Assembly: GCF_900099655.1 (NCBI RefSeq)
Contig: NZ_FNDC01000005.1
Span: 62,001 to 126,000, forward strand
Direction: 5' to 3'
From: Planococcus glaciei
Lineage (GTDB): Bacteria; Bacillota; Bacilli; Bacillales_A; Planococcaceae
DNA: 64,000 nt
Numbering within the stretch: the first letter of the stretch is position 1; every line of letters begins with the position of its first letter. The position numbers and the translations under genes were made by a program. Below, piece after piece: positions 1 to 7,986 of this stretch. The notes under the pieces were generated by a model that did not search any database, was not told the origin of the DNA, and saw only the letters and a program-made list of their open reading frames with translations.

Positions 1-513
1 GTCGATTCCTTTGAAAATAGCTTCAAAAGTCCGGTCGGTAATCGAGACAGCCTCCTGGTCCAAGACAAAAGACAAAGCCGATTCTTTGTACGGCGGGAAA
101 TCATCTTCTTTCGGCTCCTCGAGAAATGAAAAATCTGTAACGAGCCCGTCTTCCGGAATGGGTTCTTCGTGAAAAACCACTTTGAAATTGCTTTGGTTGG
201 TTTGGTCGTCGAAGTCCAGGCCCATGCCATCAGCGTCCGGCGAAAGGAAAAATTGCAGGATGCCTTTCTCCGGCAAGTCTTCCAGCACCGAAGGGAGTTC
301 TTCAAAATTAATTTGGGCTAGCAATCTCATGGCGGCGCCGGACGCATCTTTTGGCAGCTCCATACCGTTTGGCAAATACGGCAGGCCGCCGAACTTGCTT
401 TGATGCCAAGCGGTGGCTTTTGGGTTTGTCTGAATCCGGATTACCGGTTTGACAGTTGGTTCGAGTTTTTCCCGGAATCTCTCTAATTCTGGCGACAAAG
501 ATAAGCGTGGCAT
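1..513 (-). CDS. YwqG/DUF1963-family protein (3' end outside window)
   Basis: Reading right to left from 513, the frame stays open to the window edge and encodes about 171 residues without a stop. It begins MPRLSLSPELERFREKL, followed by KFGGLPYLPNG and by ILQFFLSPDADGMGLDF; such a GGxPYLP plus LQFF layout is typical of the DUF1963/YwqG family, whose role is unknown. The start at 513 is preferred over an in-frame ATG at 519 because an AGGAAG ribosome site lies 6 bases before 513 and would touch the other ATG. It is transcribed away from the next gene, so 514-689 is a divergent promoter region. The family call comes from motif memory and was not checked by search. Confidence 0.7.
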   Translation of the reverse strand, partial: MPRLSLSPELERFREKLEPTVKPVIRIQTNPKATAWHQSKFGGLPYLPNGMELPKDASGAAMRLLAQINFEELPSVLEDLPEKGILQFFLSPDADGMGLDFDDQTNQSNFKVVFHEEPIPEDGLVTDFSFLEEPKEDDFPPYKESALSFVLDQEAVSITDRTFEAIFKGID

Positions 514-689
514 GGTCATCTTCCTTTCATTTATGCATCAATTGGCATTTACTTTTCTACTTTAAATAAAAAAATATGGAAATTTACTATTACTTTAGTA
601 TAAGCTTTTAATTAACAGAAGTTTAGCAAAAATTGAGCGGAGTGCCAGTATAGTTGATGAGCAGAGGCCGAGCAAAGGGGATAGACGGG

Positions 690-1292
690 ATGAAATGGCT
701 GCCTACGAGAAAAAACAAAGTGGAAGCTTTTTGGAAATGGTTTAAAGAAAACGAACGCAATTATTATAAGTTAACTAGAGGCAATCAGGAAGAGCTGTTT
801 GCCGTGCTGCAGCGAAAACTGCAAAAAGTGAATAAGCACCTGGTTTTTGAGTTCAGTATGGAGCCGGTAGGAGGCAAACGCGAGTTTACGATCAGCGCGG
901 ACGGCATGCTCGATGCATTTGATGCGGTTTTTGATTTGCACGAAGCAGCGCCGGAACTTGAACGCTTTGACATCGTGGCATTCCGCCAGCCTTCAGAAGA
1001 AGAATTCAGCGTCCAGTTCGGAAGCCGGCACCTGGCTTGGGGTGATGTGTATTATACAGCGCTTCAGGACATTGAGCACGAAGAAGTCAGCTTGACGCTT
1101 TATGTCAAAGGCCTGACCAAAGACAACGAAGACGAACTGTCGCCAGCCCTCTTTATCTTACTGGATTCCGTCATCGGGGAATACAACATGGGCGTCCATG
1201 TCGGAAACGTCGAATTCCGCCCGTATGAAGCACAACCGCATGCACGCCCCATCCAGACAGTCAAAGAACTTTTTCCGGTGGAAGTCTTATGA
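690..1292 (+). CDS. Conserved hypothetical protein, 200 aa
   Basis: I do not recognise a named family with confidence. The start at 690 is chosen because AAAGGGG at 674-680 lies 9 bases before it; an ATG at 654 has no such site. The product is soluble and acidic and begins with a basic, aromatic stretch (MKWLPTRKNKVEAFWKWFKE). It has no signal peptide or membrane segment. The body alternates predicted beta strands and helices (FEFSMEPVGGKREFTISADG; AWGDVYYTALQDIEHEEVSL), somewhat like small DUF695-type proteins, but that is only a resemblance. It is 78 bp from the next gene on the same strand. Confidence 0.7.
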   Translation: MKWLPTRKNKVEAFWKWFKENERNYYKLTRGNQEELFAVLQRKLQKVNKHLVFEFSMEPVGGKREFTISADGMLDAFDAVFDLHEAAPELERFDIVAFRQPSEEEFSVQFGSRHLAWGDVYYTALQDIEHEEVSLTLYVKGLTKDNEDELSPALFILLDSVIGEYNMGVHVGNVEFRPYEAQPHARPIQTVKELFPVEVL

Positions 1293-1322
1293 AAACTAAA
1301 TGAAAGTTATTAAAGGAAATTT

Positions 1323-1363
1323 ACCTCCGATGTCGTATAGACATAGTAATGCTAAACGGAGGT
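1323..1363 (+). promoter_or_regulatory. Hairpin covering the ribosome site of the DUF6544-like gene
   Basis: ACCTCCG at 1323-1329 is an exact complement of CGGAGGT at 1357-1363, which is the Shine-Dalgarno sequence of the gene starting at 1371. A second small stem, ATGTC 1330-1334 with GACAT 1340-1344, is stacked inside. In the RNA this would hide the ribosome site. This is seen in sequence only; whether it switches is unknown. Confidence 0.45.
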
Positions 1364-1370
1364 GTTTGTG

Positions 1371-2231
1371 ATGAGAGTTGCCATACCGCTTGCAATCGTT
1401 GGACTTGCCGCTCTGTACAAAGGAGCTTTATGGAATTTTTCAAATCAAAGCAATAAACAAATTCAGCAGCAGCTGGATGGAGTGTCGGATGCGCCGCCGG
1501 TGAAAATCACCCAGGACATGCTCGAGCCGCTTCCACAATCTGTCCGGAACTGGCTGGTTGATGCCGGTGCCATTGGAGCGGACGAAATCCGAACGGTGAC
1601 CTTAAAGCAAACCGGCTGGATGCGCCTCAAGCCGGAGCAGGAAAAATGGATGAAGGCGGAAGCGGAACAAACCATTACGGCCAATCCGCCGTCTTTTACC
1701 TGGACCGTCAAGACGAACATGGTGCCGTTTGGACAAGTGGTCGGCCGCGACCATTTCGAGTCGGGCAAAGCCGATATGCTGATCAAAGCAGCCGGCCTCC
1801 TGCCGATTGTCCAAGTCAGCAACAACACAAAAACCGATGAATCTGCGCTGCAGCGCTTTTTGATGGAGATGGCATGGTATCCGACAGCGGCGCTAAGTCC
1901 GTATGTAACCTGGGAAGAACTTGACGCTAATGCAGCGAGAGCGACAATGACGTACCGCGGCATTTCCGGATCTGCTGATTTTTATTTTTCCGAAGCCGGT
2001 GAACTGCAGAAAGTGATAGCTTACCGCTACAAAGACAATGATAAATCTGCCTCCCGCTTGCCTTGCGTCGCGGAAATTAAAGAACATCACAATGCAGGTG
2101 CGTATAAAATCCCTTCCAAAGTTGAAATCAGCTGGTATTTGGAAGAAGGCAAATTCACTTGGTACAAATTCGAAGTACACGGAGCAGAAATCGATCCGAT
2201 CCGGGCAGTGCGCGATGCTGCGGTCACTTAA
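1371..2231 (+). CDS. DUF6544-family protein, 286 aa
   Basis: The protein opens with one hydrophobic segment (MRVAIPLAIVGLAALYKGAL), either a signal anchor or an uncleaved leader, followed by a mostly beta-rich domain. Blocks such as LPQSVRNWLVDAGAIG, TGWMRLKP, MAWYPTAALSPYVTWEELD and PSKVEISWYLEEGKF match what I recall of the DUF6544 family, which has no assigned biochemical role. The ATG at 1371 is used because GGAGGTG lies 7 bases before it; the GTG at 1362 overlaps that ribosome site. The ribosome site is itself paired in a leader hairpin (1323-1363). It stands alone ahead of the methionine operon, with no obvious T-run terminator after it. Confidence 0.75.
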   Translation: MRVAIPLAIVGLAALYKGALWNFSNQSNKQIQQQLDGVSDAPPVKITQDMLEPLPQSVRNWLVDAGAIGADEIRTVTLKQTGWMRLKPEQEKWMKAEAEQTITANPPSFTWTVKTNMVPFGQVVGRDHFESGKADMLIKAAGLLPIVQVSNNTKTDESALQRFLMEMAWYPTAALSPYVTWEELDANAARATMTYRGISGSADFYFSEAGELQKVIAYRYKDNDKSASRLPCVAEIKEHHNAGAYKIPSKVEISWYLEEGKFTWYKFEVHGAEIDPIRAVRDAAVT

Positions 2232-2289
2232 AGAAAAGCATGGAAATATCATTTAACACAGAAAGTTCATTGTTTTTCGACAAATCAAC

Positions 2290-2318
2290 TTGACCTGCCC
2301 TTCCAATGAAGATAGGAT
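2290..2318 (+). promoter_or_regulatory. Sigma-A promoter of the methionine operon
   Basis: TTGACC at 2290-2295 and TAGGAT at 2313-2318 are separated by 17 bases, a good vegetative promoter. It lies about 85 bases before the S-box aptamer, so it would transcribe the riboswitch and yitJ-metH. Confidence 0.6.
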
Positions 2319-2402
2319 AAGAAGATATATAGCGGAACTTCACTAAGTGAAAGTGCAGTTAATCATTCAAACCAAGAAACAGCATCATAATTGAATAGTG
2401 AA

Positions 2403-2510
2403 TTCTTATCGAGAGAAGTCGAGGGACTGGCCCTATGACGCTTCAGCAACCAGCCGTAAAGGCTAAGGTGCTAAATCCAGCAGGCATGACTTTGCCTGGC
2501 AGATGAAAAG
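2403..2510 (+). ncRNA. SAM-I (S-box) riboswitch
   Basis: The stretch has the S-box order: a P1 5' strand (TTCTTATC), then GAGAGAAGTCGAGGGACTGG, then the conserved ATGACGCTTCAGCAACC core, P3/P4 helices (AGGTGCTAAATCCAGCAGG), and a closing P1 strand GATGAAAA at 2502-2509. A terminator hairpin follows at 2531-2558, so S-adenosylmethionine binding should shut off yitJ-metH transcription. This is the standard arrangement for the class. Confidence 0.95.
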
Positions 2511-2530
2511 GAACGAGTTTAGCGACTATG

Positions 2531-2558
2531 AAACCTTCTTTTTCAAGAAGGTTTTTTT
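2531..2558 (+). terminator. Riboswitch expression-platform terminator
   Basis: AAACCTTCTT / AAGAAGGTTT stem with a TTTC loop and a seven-T tail, between the S-box aptamer and yitJ. It is the regulated terminator of the leader. Confidence 0.92.
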
Positions 2559-2581
2559 GTATATATGGGAGGGCGAAGAGC

Positions 2582-4441
2582 ATGGGTTTATTAGACGAGC
2601 TAAAGACGAGAATCCTAACGGCGGACGGCGCGATGGGCACACTTTTGTATTCTTACGGCATTGAATACTGCAACGAAGAACTGAATCTGCAGCGGCCGGA
2701 AATCATTGAAAAGATCCACCAGGAGTACATCCAGGCAGGAGCGGACATTATCCAGACCAATACTTACGGCGGCAATGCCTTGAAACTGGCGCGCTACGGG
2801 CTGGAAAACCAGGTCAAGGAAATCAACGAAGCGGCGATCCGCATTGCGAAGCGGGCCGCAGCTCCAGGAGGCCAGTTCGTGTTTGGAACGATCGGCGGCA
2901 TCCGGGGCATCCGGAAAAGCGATGCGACATTGGAGGAAATCATCACGATGGTGGACCAGCAAGCGGGCTATTTACTAGTGGGCGATCCCGATGCCTTGCT
3001 GCTTGAAACGTATTACGATTTTGAAGAATTGGCGGCGACCGTCACACATTTGCGGAAAGCGACCGATGTGCCGCTGATAGCCCAAGTGTCGATGCACGAA
3101 CCCGGCATTCTGCAAAACGGCATGGCGCTGAACGACGCATTGCATCAACTTGAAGCGCTCGGCGCGGATATCGTCGGCGTCAATTGCCGCTTAGGCCCGC
3201 ACCATACGATCCAGGCACTGGAAGAAGTGGCGCTGCCGCAAAAAGCGTTCCTGTCGGCCTATCCGAACGCAAGTTTATTGGACCTTGAAAATGGCCGGGT
3301 GGTCTATGAATCGGAAGCCGATTATTTCGGGCGCGCCGGCCTCTTGCTCAGAGAAGAAGGGGCGCGCTTGATCGGGGGCTGCTGCGGCACGACGCCAAAA
3401 CACATCGAAGCCTTGAAAAAACGCATCGGCCATTTAAAGCCGGTTACGGAAAAAGAAGTGGTGAAGAAAAAGCCGATCATCATCCGCGAAGCGGAAGCGC
3501 TCGAAGAAGCACCGCTCCATGAGAAAGCGAAAACGGAACGCACGATAATTGTGGAGTTGGATACACCACGCCATTTGGATATTACGAAGTTTTTGGAAGG
3601 CTCGAAAGCGCTGAGTGCAGCAGGCGTGGACGCTGTCACGATGGCCGACAATTCGCTGGCCTCTCCACGCGTCAGCAATCTGGCGATGGGCTCGATTTTG
3701 AAACACCAGGAACAAATCCGGCCGCTGGCACATATTACATGCCGCGACCGGAACTTGATCGGCTTGCAGTCGCATTTGATGGGGCTTGATGCACTCGGCA
3801 TCCATGATATCCTGGCAGTAACGGGAGATCCGACCAAAGTGGGCGATTTTCCCGGTGCGACGAGCGTCTACGATGTTTCCAGCATGGAATTGATTCAGCT
3901 GATCAAAAAGCTCAATGAAGGGATTTCCTTTTCCGGGAAGCCGCTGCGCAAAAAAGCGAACTTCTCAGTAGCGGCGGCATTCAATCCGAATGTCCGGGTG
4001 CTCGACCGGGCAGTGGCAAGGTTGGAGAAGAAAATCGAAAGCGGTGCGGATTATTTTATTTCGCAGCCGGTTTACACAAAAGAAAAAATCATTGAAATCT
4101 ACGAAGCCACCAAGCATTTGGAGACGCCGATTTTCCTTGGCGTCATGCCGCTTACGAGCATCCGCAGCGCAGAATTCCTGCACAACGAAGTGCCGGGCAT
4201 CAAATTATCCGAAGATGCGCTGGAGCGGATGCGTGCTTGCGGCGACGACAAAGAGCGGGCTACAGCAGAAGGCATCCAGATTGCCAAGGAATTGATCGAT
4301 ACTGCAGCGGAGTTGTTCAACGGCATTTACGTGATCACGCCATTTTTCCGCTACGATATGTCTCTGGAATTGATCGATTATATCCGCCAACTTGATATAC
4401 AGAAAGAGAGCGATAACAGCCATGTCAAAACAGCTAATTGA
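2582..4441 (+). CDS. yitJ: Bifunctional homocysteine S-methyltransferase / methylenetetrahydrofolate reductase
   Basis: The N-terminal ~300 residues are a homocysteine S-methyltransferase domain (LTADGAMGTLLYSYG, GGNALKL, and the zinc-binding GGCCGTTPKHI near residue 262). The C-terminal ~290 residues are a MetF-type 5,10-methylene-THF reductase barrel (VTMADNSLASPRVSN, LAVTGDPTKVGDFPG, ISQPVYTKEKI, FLGVMPL). The fusion and length (619 aa) match B. subtilis YitJ. The reductase supplies 5-methyl-THF for methionine synthesis; the methyltransferase part could also methylate homocysteine. The start at 2582 has GGGAGGG before it; an earlier in-frame ATG at 2528 overlaps the leader terminator and is not used. 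It overlaps metH by 20 bp and is controlled by the SAM riboswitch. Confidence 0.95.
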   Translation: MGLLDELKTRILTADGAMGTLLYSYGIEYCNEELNLQRPEIIEKIHQEYIQAGADIIQTNTYGGNALKLARYGLENQVKEINEAAIRIAKRAAAPGGQFVFGTIGGIRGIRKSDATLEEIITMVDQQAGYLLVGDPDALLLETYYDFEELAATVTHLRKATDVPLIAQVSMHEPGILQNGMALNDALHQLEALGADIVGVNCRLGPHHTIQALEEVALPQKAFLSAYPNASLLDLENGRVVYESEADYFGRAGLLLREEGARLIGGCCGTTPKHIEALKKRIGHLKPVTEKEVVKKKPIIIREAEALEEAPLHEKAKTERTIIVELDTPRHLDITKFLEGSKALSAAGVDAVTMADNSLASPRVSNLAMGSILKHQEQIRPLAHITCRDRNLIGLQSHLMGLDALGIHDILAVTGDPTKVGDFPGATSVYDVSSMELIQLIKKLNEGISFSGKPLRKKANFSVAAAFNPNVRVLDRAVARLEKKIESGADYFISQPVYTKEKIIEIYEATKHLETPIFLGVMPLTSIRSAEFLHNEVPGIKLSEDALERMRACGDDKERATAEGIQIAKELIDTAAELFNGIYVITPFFRYDMSLELIDYIRQLDIQKESDNSHVKTAN

Positions 4442-7400
4442 ACAGCAGCTCGACAAAAGAATATTAATCATTGACGGTGCCATGGGAACGATGATCCAAA
4501 ATGCCGATTTGTCGGCGGAAGACTTTGGCGGGGAGCAGCTGGACGGCTGCAATGAATACTTGAACATCGTCCGCCCCGACGTTATCGAAGGCGTCCACAA
4601 TGCGTATTTGGAAGCGGGCGCTGATATTGTCTGCACGAATACCTTCGGCGGCACGCCGGTTGTGCTCGATGAATACGGGCTTGGGAGCGAAGCGGCGGAA
4701 ATCAACCGGCGCGCAGTGGAAATTGCGAAGCGCAGCACGGCTGCTTTTTCCACGCCGGACTGGCCTCGCTTTGTGGCAGGCGCCATCGGACCGACGACCA
4801 AAACCTTATCGGTGACAGGCGGCATCACATTTGATGAACTGCTGGATAACTTTTATGTGCAGGCAAAAGCGCTCGTTGAAGGCGGCGCGGATTTGATTTT
4901 GCTCGAGACAAGCCAGGATATGTTGAATGTCAAAGCGGCGACAATCGGCATCAAACGGGCTTTTGAAGAAACCGGCATCGAACTGCCGATCATGATTTCC
5001 GGCACGATTGAACCGATGGGGACGACGCTTGCCGGCCAAAGCATCGAAGCGTTTTACATTTCGATTGAACACGTCAAGCCTTTGTCGGTCGGCTTGAACT
5101 GCGCGACAGGTCCGGAATTCATGACCGACCACATCCGCTCGCTTGCGGAGCTGTCGGATGGCTATGTCAGCTGTTATCCGAATGCCGGCTTGCCGGACGA
5201 GGAAGGGCATTACCACGAGACGCCGGAATCGTTGTCGAAAAAACTGCGCGGTTTTGCGGAAAAAGGCTGGATCAATGTGGTCGGCGGATGCTGTGGCACG
5301 ACGCCTGCCCATATCAAAGCCGTTCGAGAAGCGATGGAAGGCTTGGCGCCAAGAAAGCCGGAAGCAGTCGGCCATGGCCACGTCATTTCAGGAATCGAGC
5401 CGCTGCAATACGATGAAACGATGCGTCCGTTGTTTATCGGGGAGCGCACGAACGTTATCGGTTCCCGCAAATTCAAGCGCTTGATCATCGACGGCCAGTT
5501 CGAGGAAGCTTCTGAAATTGCCCGGGCGCAAGTGAAAAACGGGGCACACGTTATTGATATTTGCCTCGCGAACCCGGACCGCGATGAGCTGGAAGACATG
5601 ACGAATTTCATGAAAGAAGTCGTCAAAAAAGTGAAAGTGCCGCTCGTTATTGATTCCACCGATGAAGATGTGATTGAAGCGGCTTTGAAGTTTTCGCAAG
5701 GGAAGGCGATCATCAACTCGATCAACCTGGAAGACGGCGAAGAACGCTATGATGCAGTCATGCCGATGGTGAAAAAATACGGTGCAGCCGTTGTAGTCGG
5801 AACGATTGATGAAGCAGGCATGGCCGTAACGCGCGAGCGGAAACTGGAAATCGCCGAACGCTCGTATGATTTATTGACAGGTAAATGGGGACTCGCGCCA
5901 GAAGACATCATTTTCGATCCGCTTGTGTTCCCGGTCGGCACGGGTGACCAGCAATACATCGGGTCTGCGGTGGAAACGATTGAAGGCATCCGCCTGATCA
6001 AGAAGAAGTTTCCGGAGTGCCTGACGGTTCTTGGCATCAGCAACGTGTCGTTTGGCTTGCCGCCGGTCGGCCGCGAAGTGCTGAATGCGGTGTATTTGTA
6101 CCACTGCACGCAGGCAGGGCTGGATTATGCCATCGTCAATACCGAAAAACTGGAGCGCTACGCGTCGATTCCGGAAAAAGAAATCGCCATGGCGGACGAA
6201 TTGCTGTTTACAACGACCGACCAGACGCTGGCGGATTTCACTGATTTTTACCGCGACAAGAAAAAGGAAAAAACCGAAGACGACATTCCGAAGACGGTTC
6301 CGGAACGCCTCGCTTATTATATTTTGGAAGGCACGAAAGAAGGGCTCATCCCGGATCTGGAAAGGGCGCTTGACATGTATGACACGCCGCTTGACGTCAT
6401 CAACGGGCCGCTCATGGAAGGAATGGCCGAAGTGGGCCGTTTGTTCAACGACAACCAATTGATCGTCGCAGAAGTGCTGCAAAGCGCGGGCGTCATGAAA
6501 GCGGCGGTTTCATTCCTGGAAGGATTTATGGAGAAAAAGGAAGCAGACGATTCAGGCAAAGGCAAGATTGTGCTGGCAACGGTAAAAGGCGATGTGCACG
6601 ACATCGGCAAAAACCTGGTGGACATCATCCTCAGCAACAACGGCTTTAAAGTGATTGATGTCGGCATCAAAGTGACGCCGGCAACTTTGATTGATGTAAT
6701 CCGAAAAGAAAAGCCGGATATGATTGGTTTGTCCGGGCTGCTCGTCAAGTCAGCGAAACAGATGGTCATCACGGCGCAGGACTTCAAGGAAGCGGGCATT
6801 GATGTGCCAATTCTTGTGGGAGGCGCGGCTTTGTCCCGCCGCTTCACGGAAACGAAAATTGCTGCGGAATACGACGGCCCGGTCATTTACGCGAAAGACG
6901 CGATGCAGGGCCTGGACTTGGCGAACCGGCTGCAAAGCGGCGCCGGAAAAGCGGTGCTCCTGGAAGAACTCGGTGCGCAGCAGGAAAAACGAAAAGCCTC
7001 GGAAGCGGCGAAAGCATCGAAGCAGGCGGTGGCAGTTGCTGTCCGTCCGGTGAAAACGGTGCGGGAAGACGTGCCGGTCTACAAGCCGCATGACTTGCGC
7101 CGGCATGTACTAAAGGATTATTCGGTGGCGCATTTGTATCCGTACGTCAACATGCGGACGCTGATCGGCCACCATCTCGGCTTGAAAGGATACAACGACA
7201 ACACGCTTGCCAAAGGCGATCCGCGTGCCGTCGAGCTGCACGAACTCGCCACCGGCTTTTTGCAGTCTGGGTTACTTAAGCCGTCTGGCATGTATCAGTT
7301 TTTCCCGGCGCAAAGCGAGGGCGACGATGTCATCATCTACAGCCCAGCGGATGCCAAGACCGAAATCGAACGCTTTACGTTCCCGCGCCAGTCGGTGGAG

Positions 7401-7862
7401 CCGTTCCTGTGCCTGGCGGATTATTTGAAATCCGTCGACAGCGGCGAAATGGATTATGTGGCATTCATGCAAGTGACGGCGGGCCACGGCGTCCGGGACG
7501 AGGCGGCGCGTCTGAAAGAAGCCGGCAAGTTCCTGGAAAGCCATGCCTTGCAGGCGACGGCGCTGGAACTGGCGGAAGGCTTTGCCGAGCGCATCCATCA
7601 GGAAATCCGCGACCAATGGGGCTTCCCGGATGCTACCGATTTCTCGATGCGCGACCGCTTTGCCGCGAAATACCAGGGACAGCGTTTTTCATTCGGCTAC
7701 CCGGCCTGTCCGAATTTGGAAGACCAGGCGAAACTGTTCGGCTTGATCAAGCCCGAAGACATTGGCGTCCAGTTGACGGAAGAATACATGATGGACCCGG
7801 AAGCTTCCGTATCGGCAATCGTTTTTGCCCATCCCGATGCGCGTTATTTTGTGGTGGATTAA
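4422..7862 (+). CDS. metH: Cobalamin-dependent methionine synthase
   Basis: This 1146-residue protein carries all four MetH modules. There is a homocysteine-binding domain with zinc motif GGCCGTTPAHI (near residue 288), a pterin-binding domain (FIGERTNVIGSRKFKRLI, INSINLEDGEERYD), and a B12 cap plus Rossmann module with the cobalt-ligand motif GDVHDIGKNLVDIILSNNG. Last comes a C-terminal AdoMet reactivation domain (RFAAKYQGQRFSFGYPACPN). It transfers the methyl group of 5-methyl-THF to homocysteine in the cytoplasm and is full length. The ATG at 4422 lies inside the end of yitJ, implying translational coupling; the preceding AGAGAG site is weak, which fits coupling. An upstream in-frame TTG (4392) is less likely. 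Confidence 0.96.
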   Translation: MSKQLIEQQLDKRILIIDGAMGTMIQNADLSAEDFGGEQLDGCNEYLNIVRPDVIEGVHNAYLEAGADIVCTNTFGGTPVVLDEYGLGSEAAEINRRAVEIAKRSTAAFSTPDWPRFVAGAIGPTTKTLSVTGGITFDELLDNFYVQAKALVEGGADLILLETSQDMLNVKAATIGIKRAFEETGIELPIMISGTIEPMGTTLAGQSIEAFYISIEHVKPLSVGLNCATGPEFMTDHIRSLAELSDGYVSCYPNAGLPDEEGHYHETPESLSKKLRGFAEKGWINVVGGCCGTTPAHIKAVREAMEGLAPRKPEAVGHGHVISGIEPLQYDETMRPLFIGERTNVIGSRKFKRLIIDGQFEEASEIARAQVKNGAHVIDICLANPDRDELEDMTNFMKEVVKKVKVPLVIDSTDEDVIEAALKFSQGKAIINSINLEDGEERYDAVMPMVKKYGAAVVVGTIDEAGMAVTRERKLEIAERSYDLLTGKWGLAPEDIIFDPLVFPVGTGDQQYIGSAVETIEGIRLIKKKFPECLTVLGISNVSFGLPPVGREVLNAVYLYHCTQAGLDYAIVNTEKLERYASIPEKEIAMADELLFTTTDQTLADFTDFYRDKKKEKTEDDIPKTVPERLAYYILEGTKEGLIPDLERALDMYDTPLDVINGPLMEGMAEVGRLFNDNQLIVAEVLQSAGVMKAAVSFLEGFMEKKEADDSGKGKIVLATVKGDVHDIGKNLVDIILSNNGFKVIDVGIKVTPATLIDVIRKEKPDMIGLSGLLVKSAKQMVITAQDFKEAGIDVPILVGGAALSRRFTETKIAAEYDGPVIYAKDAMQGLDLANRLQSGAGKAVLLEELGAQQEKRKASEAAKASKQAVAVAVRPVKTVREDVPVYKPHDLRRHVLKDYSVAHLYPYVNMRTLIGHHLGLKGYNDNTLAKGDPRAVELHELATGFLQSGLLKPSGMYQFFPAQSEGDDVIIYSPADAKTEIERFTFPRQSVEPFLCLADYLKSVDSGEMDYVAFMQVTAGHGVRDEAARLKEAGKFLESHALQATALELAEGFAERIHQEIRDQWGFPDATDFSMRDRFAAKYQGQRFSFGYPACPNLEDQAKLFGLIKPEDIGVQLTEEYMMDPEASVSAIVFAHPDARYFVVD

Positions 7863-7872
7863 TAAAAGCGAA

Positions 7873-7916
7873 AAGAAGGCCCTTCTGCTGTTTGCAGAAG
7901 GGCCTTCTTTGTTTTT
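7873..7916 (+). terminator. Terminator of yitJ-metH
   Basis: A 16-bp perfect stem, AAGAAGGCCCTTCTGC at 7873-7888 with its complement at 7894-7909, followed by a T-rich stretch. It closes the methionine operon. Confidence 0.93.
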
Positions 7917-7925
7917 GCAGCAGTT

Positions 7926-7974
7926 GGGCATATTTAAGCCGAACTTGGGCATATCGGGATAAAAGTCGGGCATA
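7926..7974. repeat. Three GGGCATA units, exact 21-bp period
   Basis: GGGCATA occurs at 7926, 7947 and 7968, each preceded by a purine/C/TT context (GTT, CTT, GTC). The array sits between the metH terminator and the end of the opposing xylosidase gene. A four-unit array with the same core and period is found at 54143-54212. Confidence 0.75.
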
Positions 7975-7986
7975 AATGCTTCCAGC

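Noticed and set aside
2528-2581. Upstream in-frame ATG extending YitJ by 18 residues
   Set aside because: The extension is translated from the riboswitch terminator hairpin; the ATG at 2582 has a proper ribosome site.
7926-7974. CRISPR-like array
   Set aside because: Units are 7-base cores at a 21-base step with no long identical repeat and no cas genes; the same holds for the other short arrays.
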